Under the pieces are notes generated by a model that ran no database searches, was not told the origin of the DNA, and saw nothing but the letters and a program-made list of their open reading frames with translations. A DNA stretch of 64,000 nt from Stenotrophomonas sp. UBA2124 (GTDB taxonomy: Bacteria; Pseudomonadota; Gammaproteobacteria; Xanthomonadales; Xanthomonadaceae). Positions 25,648-33,473 of this stretch are shown one piece after another (position 1 is the stretch's first letter; each line of letters begins with the position of its first letter). The DNA lies in the NCBI GenBank assembly GCA_002329155.1, contig DCXY01000049.1, forward strand, positions 76,771-140,770, read 5' to 3'. Position numbers and translations under genes: made by a program.

Positions 25648-26292
25648 ATGAACGAACACGCTGAATCCACCCCGCCACGCCCTACCCATACGCCGATGGC
25701 GCAACGCTTTCGCGGCTTTCTGCCGGTGGTGGTGGACGTGGAGACAGGCGGCTTCGACTGGAACCGCCATGCGCTGCTGGAAATCGCCGTAGTGCCGGTG
25801 GAAATGGATGAAAACGGCCTGCTCTACCCCGGCCAGACCGCCAGCGCCCATGTGATTCCCGCCGAAGGCACCGAGATCGACCCCAAATCGCTGGAAGTCA
25901 CCGGCATCGTGCTCGACCACCCGTTCCGCCTGGCCAAACCCGAGCGCGAGGCGCTTGAGCATGTGTTCGCGCCGGTGCGCGCGGCACTGAAGAAGTACAA
26001 CTGCCAGCGCGCCATCCTGGTGGGCCACAACGCCCATTTCGATCTGAACTTCGTCAACGCCACCGTCGCCCGCAGCGGCCACAAGCGCAACCCGTTCCAC
26101 CCGTTCAGCGTGTTCGACACGGTGACCCTGGCCGGCGTGGCCTATGGCCAGACGGTGCTGGCGCGTGCGGTGCAGAGCGCGGGGTTCGACTGGGATGCCA
26201 ACGAGGCGCACAGCGCGGTGTACGACACCGAGCAGACCGCACGCCTGTTCTGCAAGATCGTCAACGCCTGGCCGGCGCCTCCGGGCCGCTGA
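25648..26292 (+). CDS. rnt: Ribonuclease T
   Basis: A 214-residue DEDDh exonuclease of normal RNase T length. Exo [13 protein letters not shown] (Asp, Glu), Exo [14 protein letters not shown] (Asp) and Exo [17 protein letters not shown] (His, Asp) are complete, and the basic NCQRAILVG and [11 protein letters not shown] segments fit substrate binding. It trims 3' ends of tRNA, 5S and 23S rRNA. ATG 25648 adds about 20 residues before the conserved [14 protein letters not shown], as in other family members. Confidence 0.93.
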   Translation: MNEHAESTPPRPTHTPMAQRFRGFLPVVVDVETGGFDWNRHALLEIAVVPVEMDENGLLYPGQTASAHVIPAEGTEIDPKSLEVTGIVLDHPFRLAKPEREALEHVFAPVRAALKKYNCQRAILVGHNAHFDLNFVNATVARSGHKRNPFHPFSVFDTVTLAGVAYGQTVLARAVQSAGFDWDANEAHSAVYDTEQTARLFCKIVNAWPAPPGR

Positions 26293-26319
26293 GCGGCCCG
26301 TTGCCGCGCCCGGCTGCCG

Positions 26320-27204
26320 TCAGCCGGCGGCGACGGTGCGCGCGCGGCCTTCCTGCTTGGCCTGCGCCAGCGCGTTCTTGGCGCGCTGGTAGAACAGCAC
26401 CGGTGCCTGGTCGTGCTCTCCCAGCTGCACCAGGCCGGCGCTGAAGGTCACCTTGATCTCGCCTTCGCTGCGCCCTCCCCACTGGTTGTACTGCGAGAAC
26501 AGGCGCTGCAGGCGTTCACACACATGCTGGCCATCCGCCAAGGTGGCATCACCCAGCAGCACCGCGAATTCCTTGTTGCCCAGCCGCGCCGGCATGTCCG
26601 AAGCACGCAGGCTCTGCCGCAGCAGGTCGCCCACCTCGCTGAGGACCAGGTCACCCACCGCACGCGACCAGGTACCGTTGATCTGCTTGAGGTGGTCGAT
26701 GCTCAGCACCACCAGGCTCAGCGGGCGCGCGGTGCGGCGGGCGGCGGCCATGTCGCGGGCCAGCGCATCATCAAAGGCGCGGCGGTTGGGCAGGCCGCTC
26801 AGGTCATCCTCATGCGCCAGCCGCGCAAAGGAGGCGGCCTGCTCACGCAGTTGCTGCTCCAGCCCGGCCTTGTCACCGGCCGAAGCCTCCAGCTGCGCGG
26901 TGACGCGCTGCACCTGTTGTGCCTGCGCCACCATCTGCTGGCCAAGCTGCGCTGCAATCGTGCGCTGCCGCTTCAGCTGGTAGCCGCACCACAGCAGGCC
27001 CAGCAGCAACAACACGCAGGCCGCACCCAGCACCGGCACGGCCGCCACAGCGACTACCGGCACCGGTGTTGCCGCCTGCGCTGACACCGGTAGCACCAGC
27101 AACCCGGCAAGGGCCGCCAACGCACGCCAGGTCCAACCCGATCTGGCCACACGCTCCCCAGCGCGGGCCCCCGTTTCCAGCTGAGCTGCCGGAACCGACT
27201 TCAT
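26320..27204 (-). CDS. Membrane GGDEF-domain protein with degenerate active site
   Basis: A 294-residue protein with two hydrophobic N-terminal segments (about residues 25-45 and 50-75), a coiled-coil (about 85-125) and a C-terminal GGDEF fold beginning HEDDLSGLPNRRAFDDALAR. The signature reads RLGNKEFAVLL at residues 207-217 instead of RxGGDEF, and the metal region reads IDHLKQINGTWSRAVGD where INDTxGH is expected. Both changes suggest it does not synthesise c-di-GMP and may instead bind a nucleotide or be inert. ATG 27204 has GGAG eight bases upstream; ATG 27210 is two codons earlier. Confidence 0.85.
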   Translation of the reverse strand: MKSVPAAQLETGARAGERVARSGWTWRALAALAGLLVLPVSAQAATPVPVVAVAAVPVLGAACVLLLLGLLWCGYQLKRQRTIAAQLGQQMVAQAQQVQRVTAQLEASAGDKAGLEQQLREQAASFARLAHEDDLSGLPNRRAFDDALARDMAAARRTARPLSLVVLSIDHLKQINGTWSRAVGDLVLSEVGDLLRQSLRASDMPARLGNKEFAVLLGDATLADGQHVCERLQRLFSQYNQWGGRSEGEIKVTFSAGLVQLGEHDQAPVLFYQRAKNALAQAKQEGRARTVAAG

Positions 27205-27301
27205 AGCCATTGCTCCAATCCCCAAAAACAGGCGCCGATTCTAACAAAAATGCCATCAATCCAAGACAAAGTTTCCGGCTGGAATCTTCACATCCAGCAT
27301 G

Positions 27302-27327
27302 AAAAAAACCCCGCTTGGGCGGGGTTT
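27302..27327 (-). terminator. Intrinsic terminator of rlmB
   Basis: AAACCCCGC, TTG loop, GCGGGGTTT. On the minus strand the stem is followed by seven U. It lies 25 bases after the rlmB stop. Confidence 0.9.
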
Positions 27328-27351
27328 CTCCTGTGTACGTGAAGAGCGCCG

Positions 27352-28098
27352 TCAGCCCAGCCGCTGGCGCACGGCCTCGAACAGGGCCACGCCGGTAGCG
27401 ACGGAGACATTCAGGCTTTCGATGTCGCCCGGCATCGGGATGCGCACCAGCTGGTCGCAGGTCTCGCGGGTGAGCCGGCGCAGGCCGTCGGCCTCACCGC
27501 CCATCACCAGGGCCACGTTGCCGCGCAGGTCCAGCTGGTGGATGGTGCCGTCCACCTCGCCCGCCAGGCCGTAGACCCACACGCCCAGCTTCTGCATGTC
27601 CTTGATGCAGCGGACCAGGTTGGTCACCGCCACCACCGGGATGCGGTCGGCGGCGCCGGCGCTGGTCTTGCGCACGGTGGCGTTGACCGGCGCGCTCTTG
27701 TCCTTGGGAATGACCACGGCGGTGACGCCCGCAGCGGCGGCGCTGCGCAGGCAGGCGCCCAGGTTGTGCGGGTCCTGTACCTCGTCCAGCACCAGCACCA
27801 GTGCCTTGCCTTCGGCGGCCTCGATCAGGCCTTCCAGCTCGTTCTCGGCCCACAGCTTGGCCGCCGCATAGCGCGCCACCACGCCCTGGTGGCGCACCTG
27901 GCCAGCCACGCCGCCCAGCGCCTGGGCGTTCACCTTGCGGACGTCGATGCCCTTGCGCAGGGCCTCTTCCTCGATCTCTAGGAGGCGGGGGTTCTTGGTT
28001 CCGGCCTCGATCAGCACCTCGCGGACGTTGTCCGGGTCCTTTTCAATCGATGAAGCCACGGCGTTGACGCCGACGATCCACTGGTTCTGCTTGCTCAT
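27352..28098 (-). CDS. rlmB: 23S rRNA (guanosine-2251-2'-O)-methyltransferase RlmB
   Basis: A 248-residue SpoU/TrmH family methyltransferase. After an N-terminal substrate-binding domain (VGVNAVASSIEKDPDNVREV), the knotted SPOUT domain shows LDEVQDPHNLGACLRSAAAA, LVMGGEADGLRRL and IPMPGDIESLNVSVATGVAL, the three SpoU motifs. ATG 28098 (MSKQNQWIVG) is the family start; the open frame continues upstream without support. It lies directly downstream of rnr on the same strand, the classic rnr-rlmB pairing. Confidence 0.94.
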   Translation of the reverse strand: MSKQNQWIVGVNAVASSIEKDPDNVREVLIEAGTKNPRLLEIEEEALRKGIDVRKVNAQALGGVAGQVRHQGVVARYAAAKLWAENELEGLIEAAEGKALVLVLDEVQDPHNLGACLRSAAAAGVTAVVIPKDKSAPVNATVRKTSAGAADRIPVVAVTNLVRCIKDMQKLGVWVYGLAGEVDGTIHQLDLRGNVALVMGGEADGLRRLTRETCDQLVRIPMPGDIESLNVSVATGVALFEAVRQRLG

Positions 28099-28228
28099 GG
28101 GCGCCACACGGGAAAATTCGGGTGCAATGGTACTACTGCCGGCGGCTGCCCACAGAGGCGGGCGCCAGAGACGCCGAAGGGAGCGGCCACTGCCGCTCCC
28201 CTCCGCGAAGCCGCCTTGGTGGCAGGCT

Positions 28229-30733
28229 TCAGTACTTCTTCTTGGTCCGCTTGGCCGGCTTGCCGCGCTCGGGCAACGGCGGCAGGCCACCATCATCCAT
28301 CGGCACGCCGTCGAGCTTCTCGACCAGACGGAAGTCGATCTTGCGCTCTTCCATGCTGGCCTTGAGCACCAGGATGCGCACGCGGTCGCCCAGACGGAAT
28401 TCGTTGCCACGGCGGTCGCCGGTGAGCGTCTTGCGGATCGGATCGAACTGGTAATAGTCGTGCGGCAGCTGGGTCACATGCACCAGACCGTTGACCTTGG
28501 ACTCATCCAGTTCCACGAACAGGCCGAAGCTGGTCACGCCGCTGATCACGCCATCGAACTGGCCGCCGACGTGCTTCTCCATCCATGCCGCACGGAAACG
28601 CTCGTCCACCTCGCGCTCGGCCTCGTCGGCACGGCGCTCGCGCTCGGAGCACTGCAGCGACAGGGCCGCCATCTCGCGCGGGGTGTAGATGTACTTCTCC
28701 GGCGGGCCACCGGTCAGCGCGTACTTGATGGCACGGTGCACCAGCAGGTCCGGGTAACGGCGGATCGGCGAGGTGAAGTGCGCGTAGGCTTCCAGCGCCA
28801 GACCGAAGTGACCATTGTTGTCCGGCGAATACACCGCCAGCGACTGGCTGCGCAGCAGCACCGATTCCAGCAGGGCCGCATCCGGGCGCTCGCGCACCTT
28901 CTTCAGCAGCTTGGTGTAGTCGCCCGGCTGCACCTTGTTCCATGCCGGCAGGCTGAGCTTGAACTCCTTGAGGAACTCCAGCAGGTCGGCGTACTTGGAT
29001 TCCGGCGGGCGCTCATGCACGCGGAACGGCGCGGGAATGTGCGTGGAAAGCAGGTAGCGCGCCGCCTCCACGTTGGCCGCGATCATGCATTCCTCGATCA
29101 GCTTGTGCGCGTCGTTGCGCACCATCATGCCGGCCTGGGTGACCTCGCCACGGTTGTCCAGCACGAAGCGCACTTCCGAGGATTCAAACTCGATGGCGCC
29201 ACGGCGCTCGCGCGCCTTGGCCAGGATGCGGTAGAGCTGGTGCAGCGCCTGGATCTGCGGCATCAGCGCACCGATCTCGGCCTGTGCAGTGGCGTCATCC
29301 TCGCCCACTGCGCCCCATACCTGCGTATAGGTCAGCCGCGCATGCGAGTTCATCACCGCTTCGTAGAAACGCGAGCCGGTGACCTGGCCATCGCGCCCCA
29401 CCTGCATGTCGCAGACGAAGCACATGCGGTCTTCCTTCGGCCGCAGCGAGCAGATGCCGTTGGACAGCGTCTCCGGCAGCATCGGCACCACGAAACCGGG
29501 GAAGTACACCGACGTGGCACGCTTCTGCGCCTCGTCATCCAGCGGCGTGCCGGGGCGTACATAGTTGGACACGTCGGCGATGGCCACCACCAGACGGAAG
29601 CCGTCGCGGTTCGGCTCGCAGTACACCGCGTCGTCGAAATCCTTGGCGTCCTCACCGTCGATGGTCACCAGCGGCATGCTGCGCAGATCCACCCGCTTGC
29701 CGATCATCGACGGCTCCACCGTCATCGGAATGGCAGTGGCTTCGTCCAGCACTGCCGGCGGAAATTCATAGGGCAGCTCATGGCCATGGATGGCGGTTTC
29801 CACCACCAGCGACGGCGTCAGCTTGTCGCCCAGCACGGCAATGATCCTGCCGATGGGCGGGCGCCGCGAATCCGGCGCCTGGGTCAGCTCGCACACCACC
29901 AGCTGCCCATCCTTGGCACCACCGGTCGCATCGGCGGGAATCTGGATGTTGCGCTGGATGCGCTTGTCGTCGGGCACCACATAGTTGATGCCGAACTCCA
30001 CGCTGAAATGGCCGATCAGCCGATTGACGCCGCGCTCCAGCACGCGCGCGATGCTGCCTTCGCGGCGTCCCCGGCGGTCGATGCCGGTGACGTTGGCCAG
30101 CGCACGGTCGCCGTGCATCACCTTGCGCATTTCATAGGGCGGCAGGAACAGGTCGTCGCCACCCTCGTCCGGGCGCAGGAAGCCGAAGCCTTCCGGGTTG
30201 GCGATCACCACGCCCGGAATCAGGTTCAGCTGCATCACCGGCGCGAAGCCGCCGCGGCGGTTCTGCACCAGCTGGCCGTCGCGCACCATCGCACCCAGGC
30301 GCTTGGCCAGCGCGTCGGCGCGTTCTGGCTCGGTCAGCCCCAGCTGCGCACCGATCTCCTCGGCGTTCTGCGGGCCCTCGCAGCGTTCAAGCAGCTGCAG
30401 GATGGCCTCGCGGCTGGCGATGGGCTGCGCGTAACGCTCGGCCTCACGGGCGGCGTAGGGATCATCGAAGGCCTGCACGTCGCTTGCCGGCGCTGCCTTG
30501 CGGCGGCCACGCACGAAGCTCTGCGGTGCGGCGTCATTGAACTTGCCCTTGCGCGGCGGCTTGGCCGGGCCGGTCTTGCCGGGCTTGCCTGCACCCGATT
30601 TCGCCGGGGCGGTCATGCTCTCTGGCATCCACGGCGGGAGCTTGGCGGATTTGGCTTTCGGCGCCTTGCCCGGCGTGCTGCCGGTGGCGGACTTGCGGGC
30701 CTTGTCAGCCCCAGTGGTCTTTTTGTTTTTCAT
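28229..30733 (-). CDS. rnr: Ribonuclease R
   Basis: An 834-residue RNase II superfamily exoribonuclease. A Lys/Ala/Pro-rich N terminus (about 100 residues) precedes a winged-helix, two cold-shock domains, the RNB catalytic domain (IDGEDAKDFDDAVYCEPN with the aspartate cluster; YAHFTSPIRRYPDLLVHRAI) and an S1 domain (GVISGVTSFGLFVELDESKV). A basic tail (GKPAKRTKKKY) ends the protein. It degrades structured RNA 3' to 5'. ATG 30733 follows GGGAGCTG. It is followed by rlmB. Confidence 0.95.
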   Translation of the reverse strand: MKNKKTTGADKARKSATGSTPGKAPKAKSAKLPPWMPESMTAPAKSGAGKPGKTGPAKPPRKGKFNDAAPQSFVRGRRKAAPASDVQAFDDPYAAREAERYAQPIASREAILQLLERCEGPQNAEEIGAQLGLTEPERADALAKRLGAMVRDGQLVQNRRGGFAPVMQLNLIPGVVIANPEGFGFLRPDEGGDDLFLPPYEMRKVMHGDRALANVTGIDRRGRREGSIARVLERGVNRLIGHFSVEFGINYVVPDDKRIQRNIQIPADATGGAKDGQLVVCELTQAPDSRRPPIGRIIAVLGDKLTPSLVVETAIHGHELPYEFPPAVLDEATAIPMTVEPSMIGKRVDLRSMPLVTIDGEDAKDFDDAVYCEPNRDGFRLVVAIADVSNYVRPGTPLDDEAQKRATSVYFPGFVVPMLPETLSNGICSLRPKEDRMCFVCDMQVGRDGQVTGSRFYEAVMNSHARLTYTQVWGAVGEDDATAQAEIGALMPQIQALHQLYRILAKARERRGAIEFESSEVRFVLDNRGEVTQAGMMVRNDAHKLIEECMIAANVEAARYLLSTHIPAPFRVHERPPESKYADLLEFLKEFKLSLPAWNKVQPGDYTKLLKKVRERPDAALLESVLLRSQSLAVYSPDNNGHFGLALEAYAHFTSPIRRYPDLLVHRAIKYALTGGPPEKYIYTPREMAALSLQCSERERRADEAEREVDERFRAAWMEKHVGGQFDGVISGVTSFGLFVELDESKVNGLVHVTQLPHDYYQFDPIRKTLTGDRRGNEFRLGDRVRILVLKASMEERKIDFRLVEKLDGVPMDDGGLPPLPERGKPAKRTKKKY

Positions 30734-30803
30734 CAGCTCCCATGGTACCCGTTACGCCGTGCAGGCAGTGCACAGGCCATCCGCCGGCCCAGCGTGAAAA
30801 CCG

Positions 30804-30832
30804 TTGACAAAGCCCCCGCCGCTCGCCAGAAT
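30804..30832 (+). promoter_or_regulatory. Promoter of first tRNA-Leu
   Basis: TTGACA at 30804-30809 and CAGAAT at 30827-30832 are separated by exactly 17 bases, 14 bases before the tRNA. Confidence 0.8.
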
Positions 30833-30845
30833 CGCCGGCTGAAAC

Positions 30846-30930
<85 letters not shown>

Positions 30931-30944
30931 AGGTTGCAAGAACA

Positions 30945-30967
30945 GACCCGCGCAAGCGGGTCTTTTC
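30945..30967 (+). terminator. Terminator after tRNA-Leu copy 1
   Basis: GACCCGC, loop GCAA, GCGGGTC, then TTTTCG, 14 bases past the CCA end. Confidence 0.85.
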
Positions 30968-31063
30968 GTTTGTGGCGCGGCCCGCCCGCTGAATGCCCTT
31001 GTCAGTGGGGGATCGGGAGCAGCCCCGCCAGTCCGGGCACCCGCACCACATTTCAACTTCCTG

Positions 31064-31092
31064 TTGACTCCCGCCGAATTGGCCCGCATAAT
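31064..31092 (+). promoter_or_regulatory. Promoter of second tRNA-Leu
   Basis: TTGACT at 31064-31069 and CATAAT at 31087-31092 with a 17-base spacer, 14 bases before the tRNA. Confidence 0.8.
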
Positions 31093-31106
31093 CTCGCTCC
31101 TGAGTC

Positions 31107-31193
31107 GCCCAGGTGGCGGAATTGGTAGACGCACTAGCTTCAGGTGCTAGCGGGGGCAACTTCGTGGAGGTTCGAGTCCTCTCCTGGGCACCA
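31107..31193 (+). tRNA. tRNA-Leu(CAG), copy 2
   Basis: An 87-base class II tRNA with CCA. The anticodon stem CTAGC/GCTAG encloses TTCAGGT (anticodon CAG), and the variable arm is CGGGGGCAACTTCG. It is identical in sequence to copy 3. Confidence 0.95.
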
Positions 31194-31209
31194 CGACTCA
31201 AGAATGAAA

Positions 31210-31232
31210 CAACCCGCGAAAGCGGGTTTTTT
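31210..31232 (+). terminator. Terminator after tRNA-Leu copy 2
   Basis: AACCCGC, loop GAAA, GCGGGTT followed by TTTT; 17 bases past the CCA end. Confidence 0.85.
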
Positions 31233-31285
31233 CATGCCCGCGATCCGGCAAGAACAATGCCCCCATCGCGCAGTCCGGAAAACCC

Positions 31286-31465
31286 GTAGCCCGGGTAAGC
31301 GCAGCGCACCCGGGAAGTGATCTGTGCGATGACACCCGCGTCCTGCCACAGCGACTGCCCTGCGGATTGGATGTTCGATGTCGCCTCGATCATGGTGATA
31401 TGCGCTGCCCGATGCCTGTCGTGTTCCGAGCATCCCCCGGGTGCGCCTTCGCTTACCCGGGCTAC
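31286..31465. repeat. SMAG pair between tRNA-Leu copies 2 and 3
   Basis: A plus GTAG unit (31286-31314) and an inverted unit (31437-31465), with unique sequence between. No gene is seen in 31194-31587 other than this pair and the promoter of copy 3. Confidence 0.85.
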
Positions 31466-31544
31466 GGATGGCGGGCTACGAATCGACTCTTGTGCGGCGT
31501 CTTTCAAACATCACGCCACTGCCATTCTCCGGCCACATGAATCG

Positions 31545-31573
31545 TTGACAGAATTCTTCACGCGCTGCACAAT
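31545..31573 (+). promoter_or_regulatory. Promoter of third tRNA-Leu
   Basis: TTGACA at 31545-31550 and CACAAT at 31568-31573 with a 17-base spacer, 14 bases before the tRNA. Confidence 0.8.
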
Positions 31574-31587
31574 TCGCGTCCTGAGTC

Positions 31588-31674
31588 GCCCAGGTGGCGG
31601 AATTGGTAGACGCACTAGCTTCAGGTGCTAGCGGGGGCAACTTCGTGGAGGTTCGAGTCCTCTCCTGGGCACCA
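31588..31674 (+). tRNA. tRNA-Leu(CAG), copy 3
   Basis: An 87-base class II tRNA identical to copy 2, anticodon CAG, CCA encoded. It is the copy next to the HNH endonuclease gene. Confidence 0.95.
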
Positions 31675-31690
31675 CGACTCAAGAATGAAA

Positions 31691-31713
31691 CAACCCGCGA
31701 AAGCGGGTTTTTT
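31691..31713 (+). terminator. Terminator after tRNA-Leu copy 3
   Basis: Same hairpin and U-tract as after copy 2 (AACCCGC/GCGGGTT then TTTT). Confidence 0.85.
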
Positions 31714-31929
31714 CATGCCTGTGGTCCAGCAACGCGGAGCTTTGGTCACATAGCCACCGCTCCCTACAACACTCCTGACACCATTGAAGGACGGGGAGCT
31801 TAAACCCGGAACAACTTAAGCCCAGCCGAGCCCAAAAAAAAGCAGAACCGCCTTTCCACTACCAGCAGTCGGCCATCAGAATTTCGTAATAGGATGCAGG
31901 CTCATACCCACCAGCCTCAGGGGGAGAAT

Positions 31930-33252
31930 ATGGCGGAATGGACTGACGAAGAACTCAAGGCTTCATTGGAGGCCTATGACTGGATGCGAAATGAGGAAGA
32001 GCACCGCAGGTCATTCTCCAAGACCAAACTCTATGAACGCCTGACCGCTGAGCATGGTCGAACTGCGGGAGCATGGGAATATCGCATGCAAAACATCTCC
32101 GCCGTGATGTCGGACATGGGACGGCCACTTGTCTCAGGCCTACTCCCAGCGGAGAACATGGGCGCTGGCGTCAAGTCAAGGCTGGAACGTCTGATCCTTG
32201 CCAGACCATCCAGCACCGCCCCCAGCGATTGGGATGCGGTGCTTCGACAACTACGACCTCACGAACGGCAGAAGATCATCGATGTAGTTGCCAGTGCAGG
32301 GATCGACATTAGTGACTGGTCGAGCAGTACCACGGGGGATGCGAACACCAATCCAAAGTACTGTTTCAACTGGGTCTTCGGCGGCAGCGGTCAGCCAACA
32401 CTGGCATGCCTCTGGTACGAGACGTTTCAGTCCGATGCCACCGGAATCTTTGTCTCCTACTCATTAAGGCCAGTTATCGAACTGCTTCGTCAGAGCACAA
32501 GGGGCAAACCAAGAGCTAGGCGTGCTGATGCTCTGGATACCGAACTACAAAAGGCGTTCTTCAGTAGCAGCCCGATCCGCGTGGCAATCGTTGAGGGAAA
32601 GATCACTGATGTCGATGATGAAAAGAAGTCATCGGCCAAAAAGCGGATGCTGGACAGCGAGAACTGGTTCGTCACCCACGTCGACCATGCTGACGGGACA
32701 TTCGTGATCCGCCGAGGTATCTCTACCCAACATAGCAGCACCCCCTTCGTAGTCCAGGAACAGCCAATCCCTCCGGGCACGGGGGCGACCCACATCGACC
32801 AAGACAGCCCAATAGAGTCGACACTGGCAGAGGATCTGCTGAATCTACACCAGCAGGCGCTGGACTCCACAACAAGACAACGTCTAATTGACGCCCGACT
32901 CGGGCAAGGATCTTTCAGGGCAGACTTGATGCACGCATGGGGTGGAGCTTGCTCTGCAACCAACTGTCGCATTGCCGAAATTTTGCGGGCATCTCACATC
33001 AAACCATGGCGCAAGTCCGACGATAGTCAACGACTGGACGTAGATAACGGCCTATTGCTTACAGCCAATCTAGATGCCTTGTTTGATAAAGGCCTAATTG
33101 GATTCGGAGATGATGGTCGCATCTGGGTATCTCATAAGCTTGACCATACTGATCTTGCATCTTTGAATTTACCTGAGGGACTCCGCCATCCACCGTCCCC
33201 AAAGCAACGCGTCTATCTCCAATGGCATAGAACTTACTTCACTGGCTGTTAG
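31930..33252 (+). CDS. HNH endonuclease, probable type IV-like restriction enzyme
   Basis: A 440-residue protein. N-terminal region (1-110): EWTDEELKASLEAYDWMRNE, GAWEYRMQNISAVMSDMG. Middle domain (about 140-270): NPKYCFNWVFGGSGQPTLAC and PIRVAIVEGKITDVDDEKKS, possibly a modified-base reader. C-terminal HNH nuclease (about 330-415): CSATNC, ASHIKPWRKSDD, LDVDNGLLLTANLDALFDKG. No methylase or partner gene is adjacent, as expected for solitary modification-dependent nucleases; that role is inference. Codon third positions are much richer in A/T than in neighbours, indicating recent transfer. ATG 31930 follows GGGGAGA; ATG 31894 is a weaker alternative. Confidence 0.8.
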   Translation: MAEWTDEELKASLEAYDWMRNEEEHRRSFSKTKLYERLTAEHGRTAGAWEYRMQNISAVMSDMGRPLVSGLLPAENMGAGVKSRLERLILARPSSTAPSDWDAVLRQLRPHERQKIIDVVASAGIDISDWSSSTTGDANTNPKYCFNWVFGGSGQPTLACLWYETFQSDATGIFVSYSLRPVIELLRQSTRGKPRARRADALDTELQKAFFSSSPIRVAIVEGKITDVDDEKKSSAKKRMLDSENWFVTHVDHADGTFVIRRGISTQHSSTPFVVQEQPIPPGTGATHIDQDSPIESTLAEDLLNLHQQALDSTTRQRLIDARLGQGSFRADLMHAWGGACSATNCRIAEILRASHIKPWRKSDDSQRLDVDNGLLLTANLDALFDKGLIGFGDDGRIWVSHKLDHTDLASLNLPEGLRHPPSPKQRVYLQWHRTYFTGC

Positions 33253-33437
33253 TCGGCAGTATCAAGGATACGTGTCGCTGATCCGGGACCAGGTAATGCG
33301 TGTTAGCGCCCGCAGCATTGACATCGCAATTTATTGAACTGCAGAACTTACCTATCACACCACTGCCATTTCCGGCCAAACGACACCCTACCGATGCGAG
33401 AACCTGAGAACTTTCTTCGCTTAGCTCATTTCACACT

Positions 33438-33460
33438 GCGCTTGCGCTTACCCGGGCTAC
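33438..33460. repeat. Solitary, degenerate SMAG half
   Basis: GCGCTTGCGCTTACCCGGGCTAC is an inverted GTAG unit without a convincing partner. It lies just before the emrB stop codon, at the end of the 220-base gap after the HNH gene, which holds no other recognisable feature apart from the direct repeat at 33354. Confidence 0.6.
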
Positions 33461-33473
33461 GTTTTGCCGTATC

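Larger units (their letters stand above)
31098..31719. repeat. 141-bp direct duplication containing tRNA-Leu and its terminator
   Basis: Positions 31098-31238 and 31579-31719 are the same sequence (TCCTGAGTCGCCC.. to ..TTCATGCC) offset by 481 bases. Each holds a complete tRNA-Leu(CAG) plus its terminator. The promoters just upstream lie outside the identical block and differ, so the copies are either an old duplication with conserved core or homogenised by gene conversion. Confidence 0.85.
31510..33378. repeat. Imperfect 25/26-bp direct repeats flanking tRNA-Leu copy 3 and the HNH gene
   Basis: ATCACGCCACTGCCATTC plus TCCGGCCA at 31510-31535 recurs as ATCACACCACTGCCATT plus TCCGGCCA at 33354-33378, differing by one substitution and one missing base. 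They bracket a 1.8 kb segment with the third tRNA-Leu and the AT-richer HNH endonuclease gene, so they are candidate insertion or recombination boundaries. Confidence 0.6.

Noticed and set aside
31675..31929. tRNA 3'-end attachment-site copy expected for an integrase-driven island
   Set aside because: No integrase gene and no second copy of the tRNA-Leu 3' end was found downstream of the HNH gene; only the unrelated 25-base direct repeat is present.
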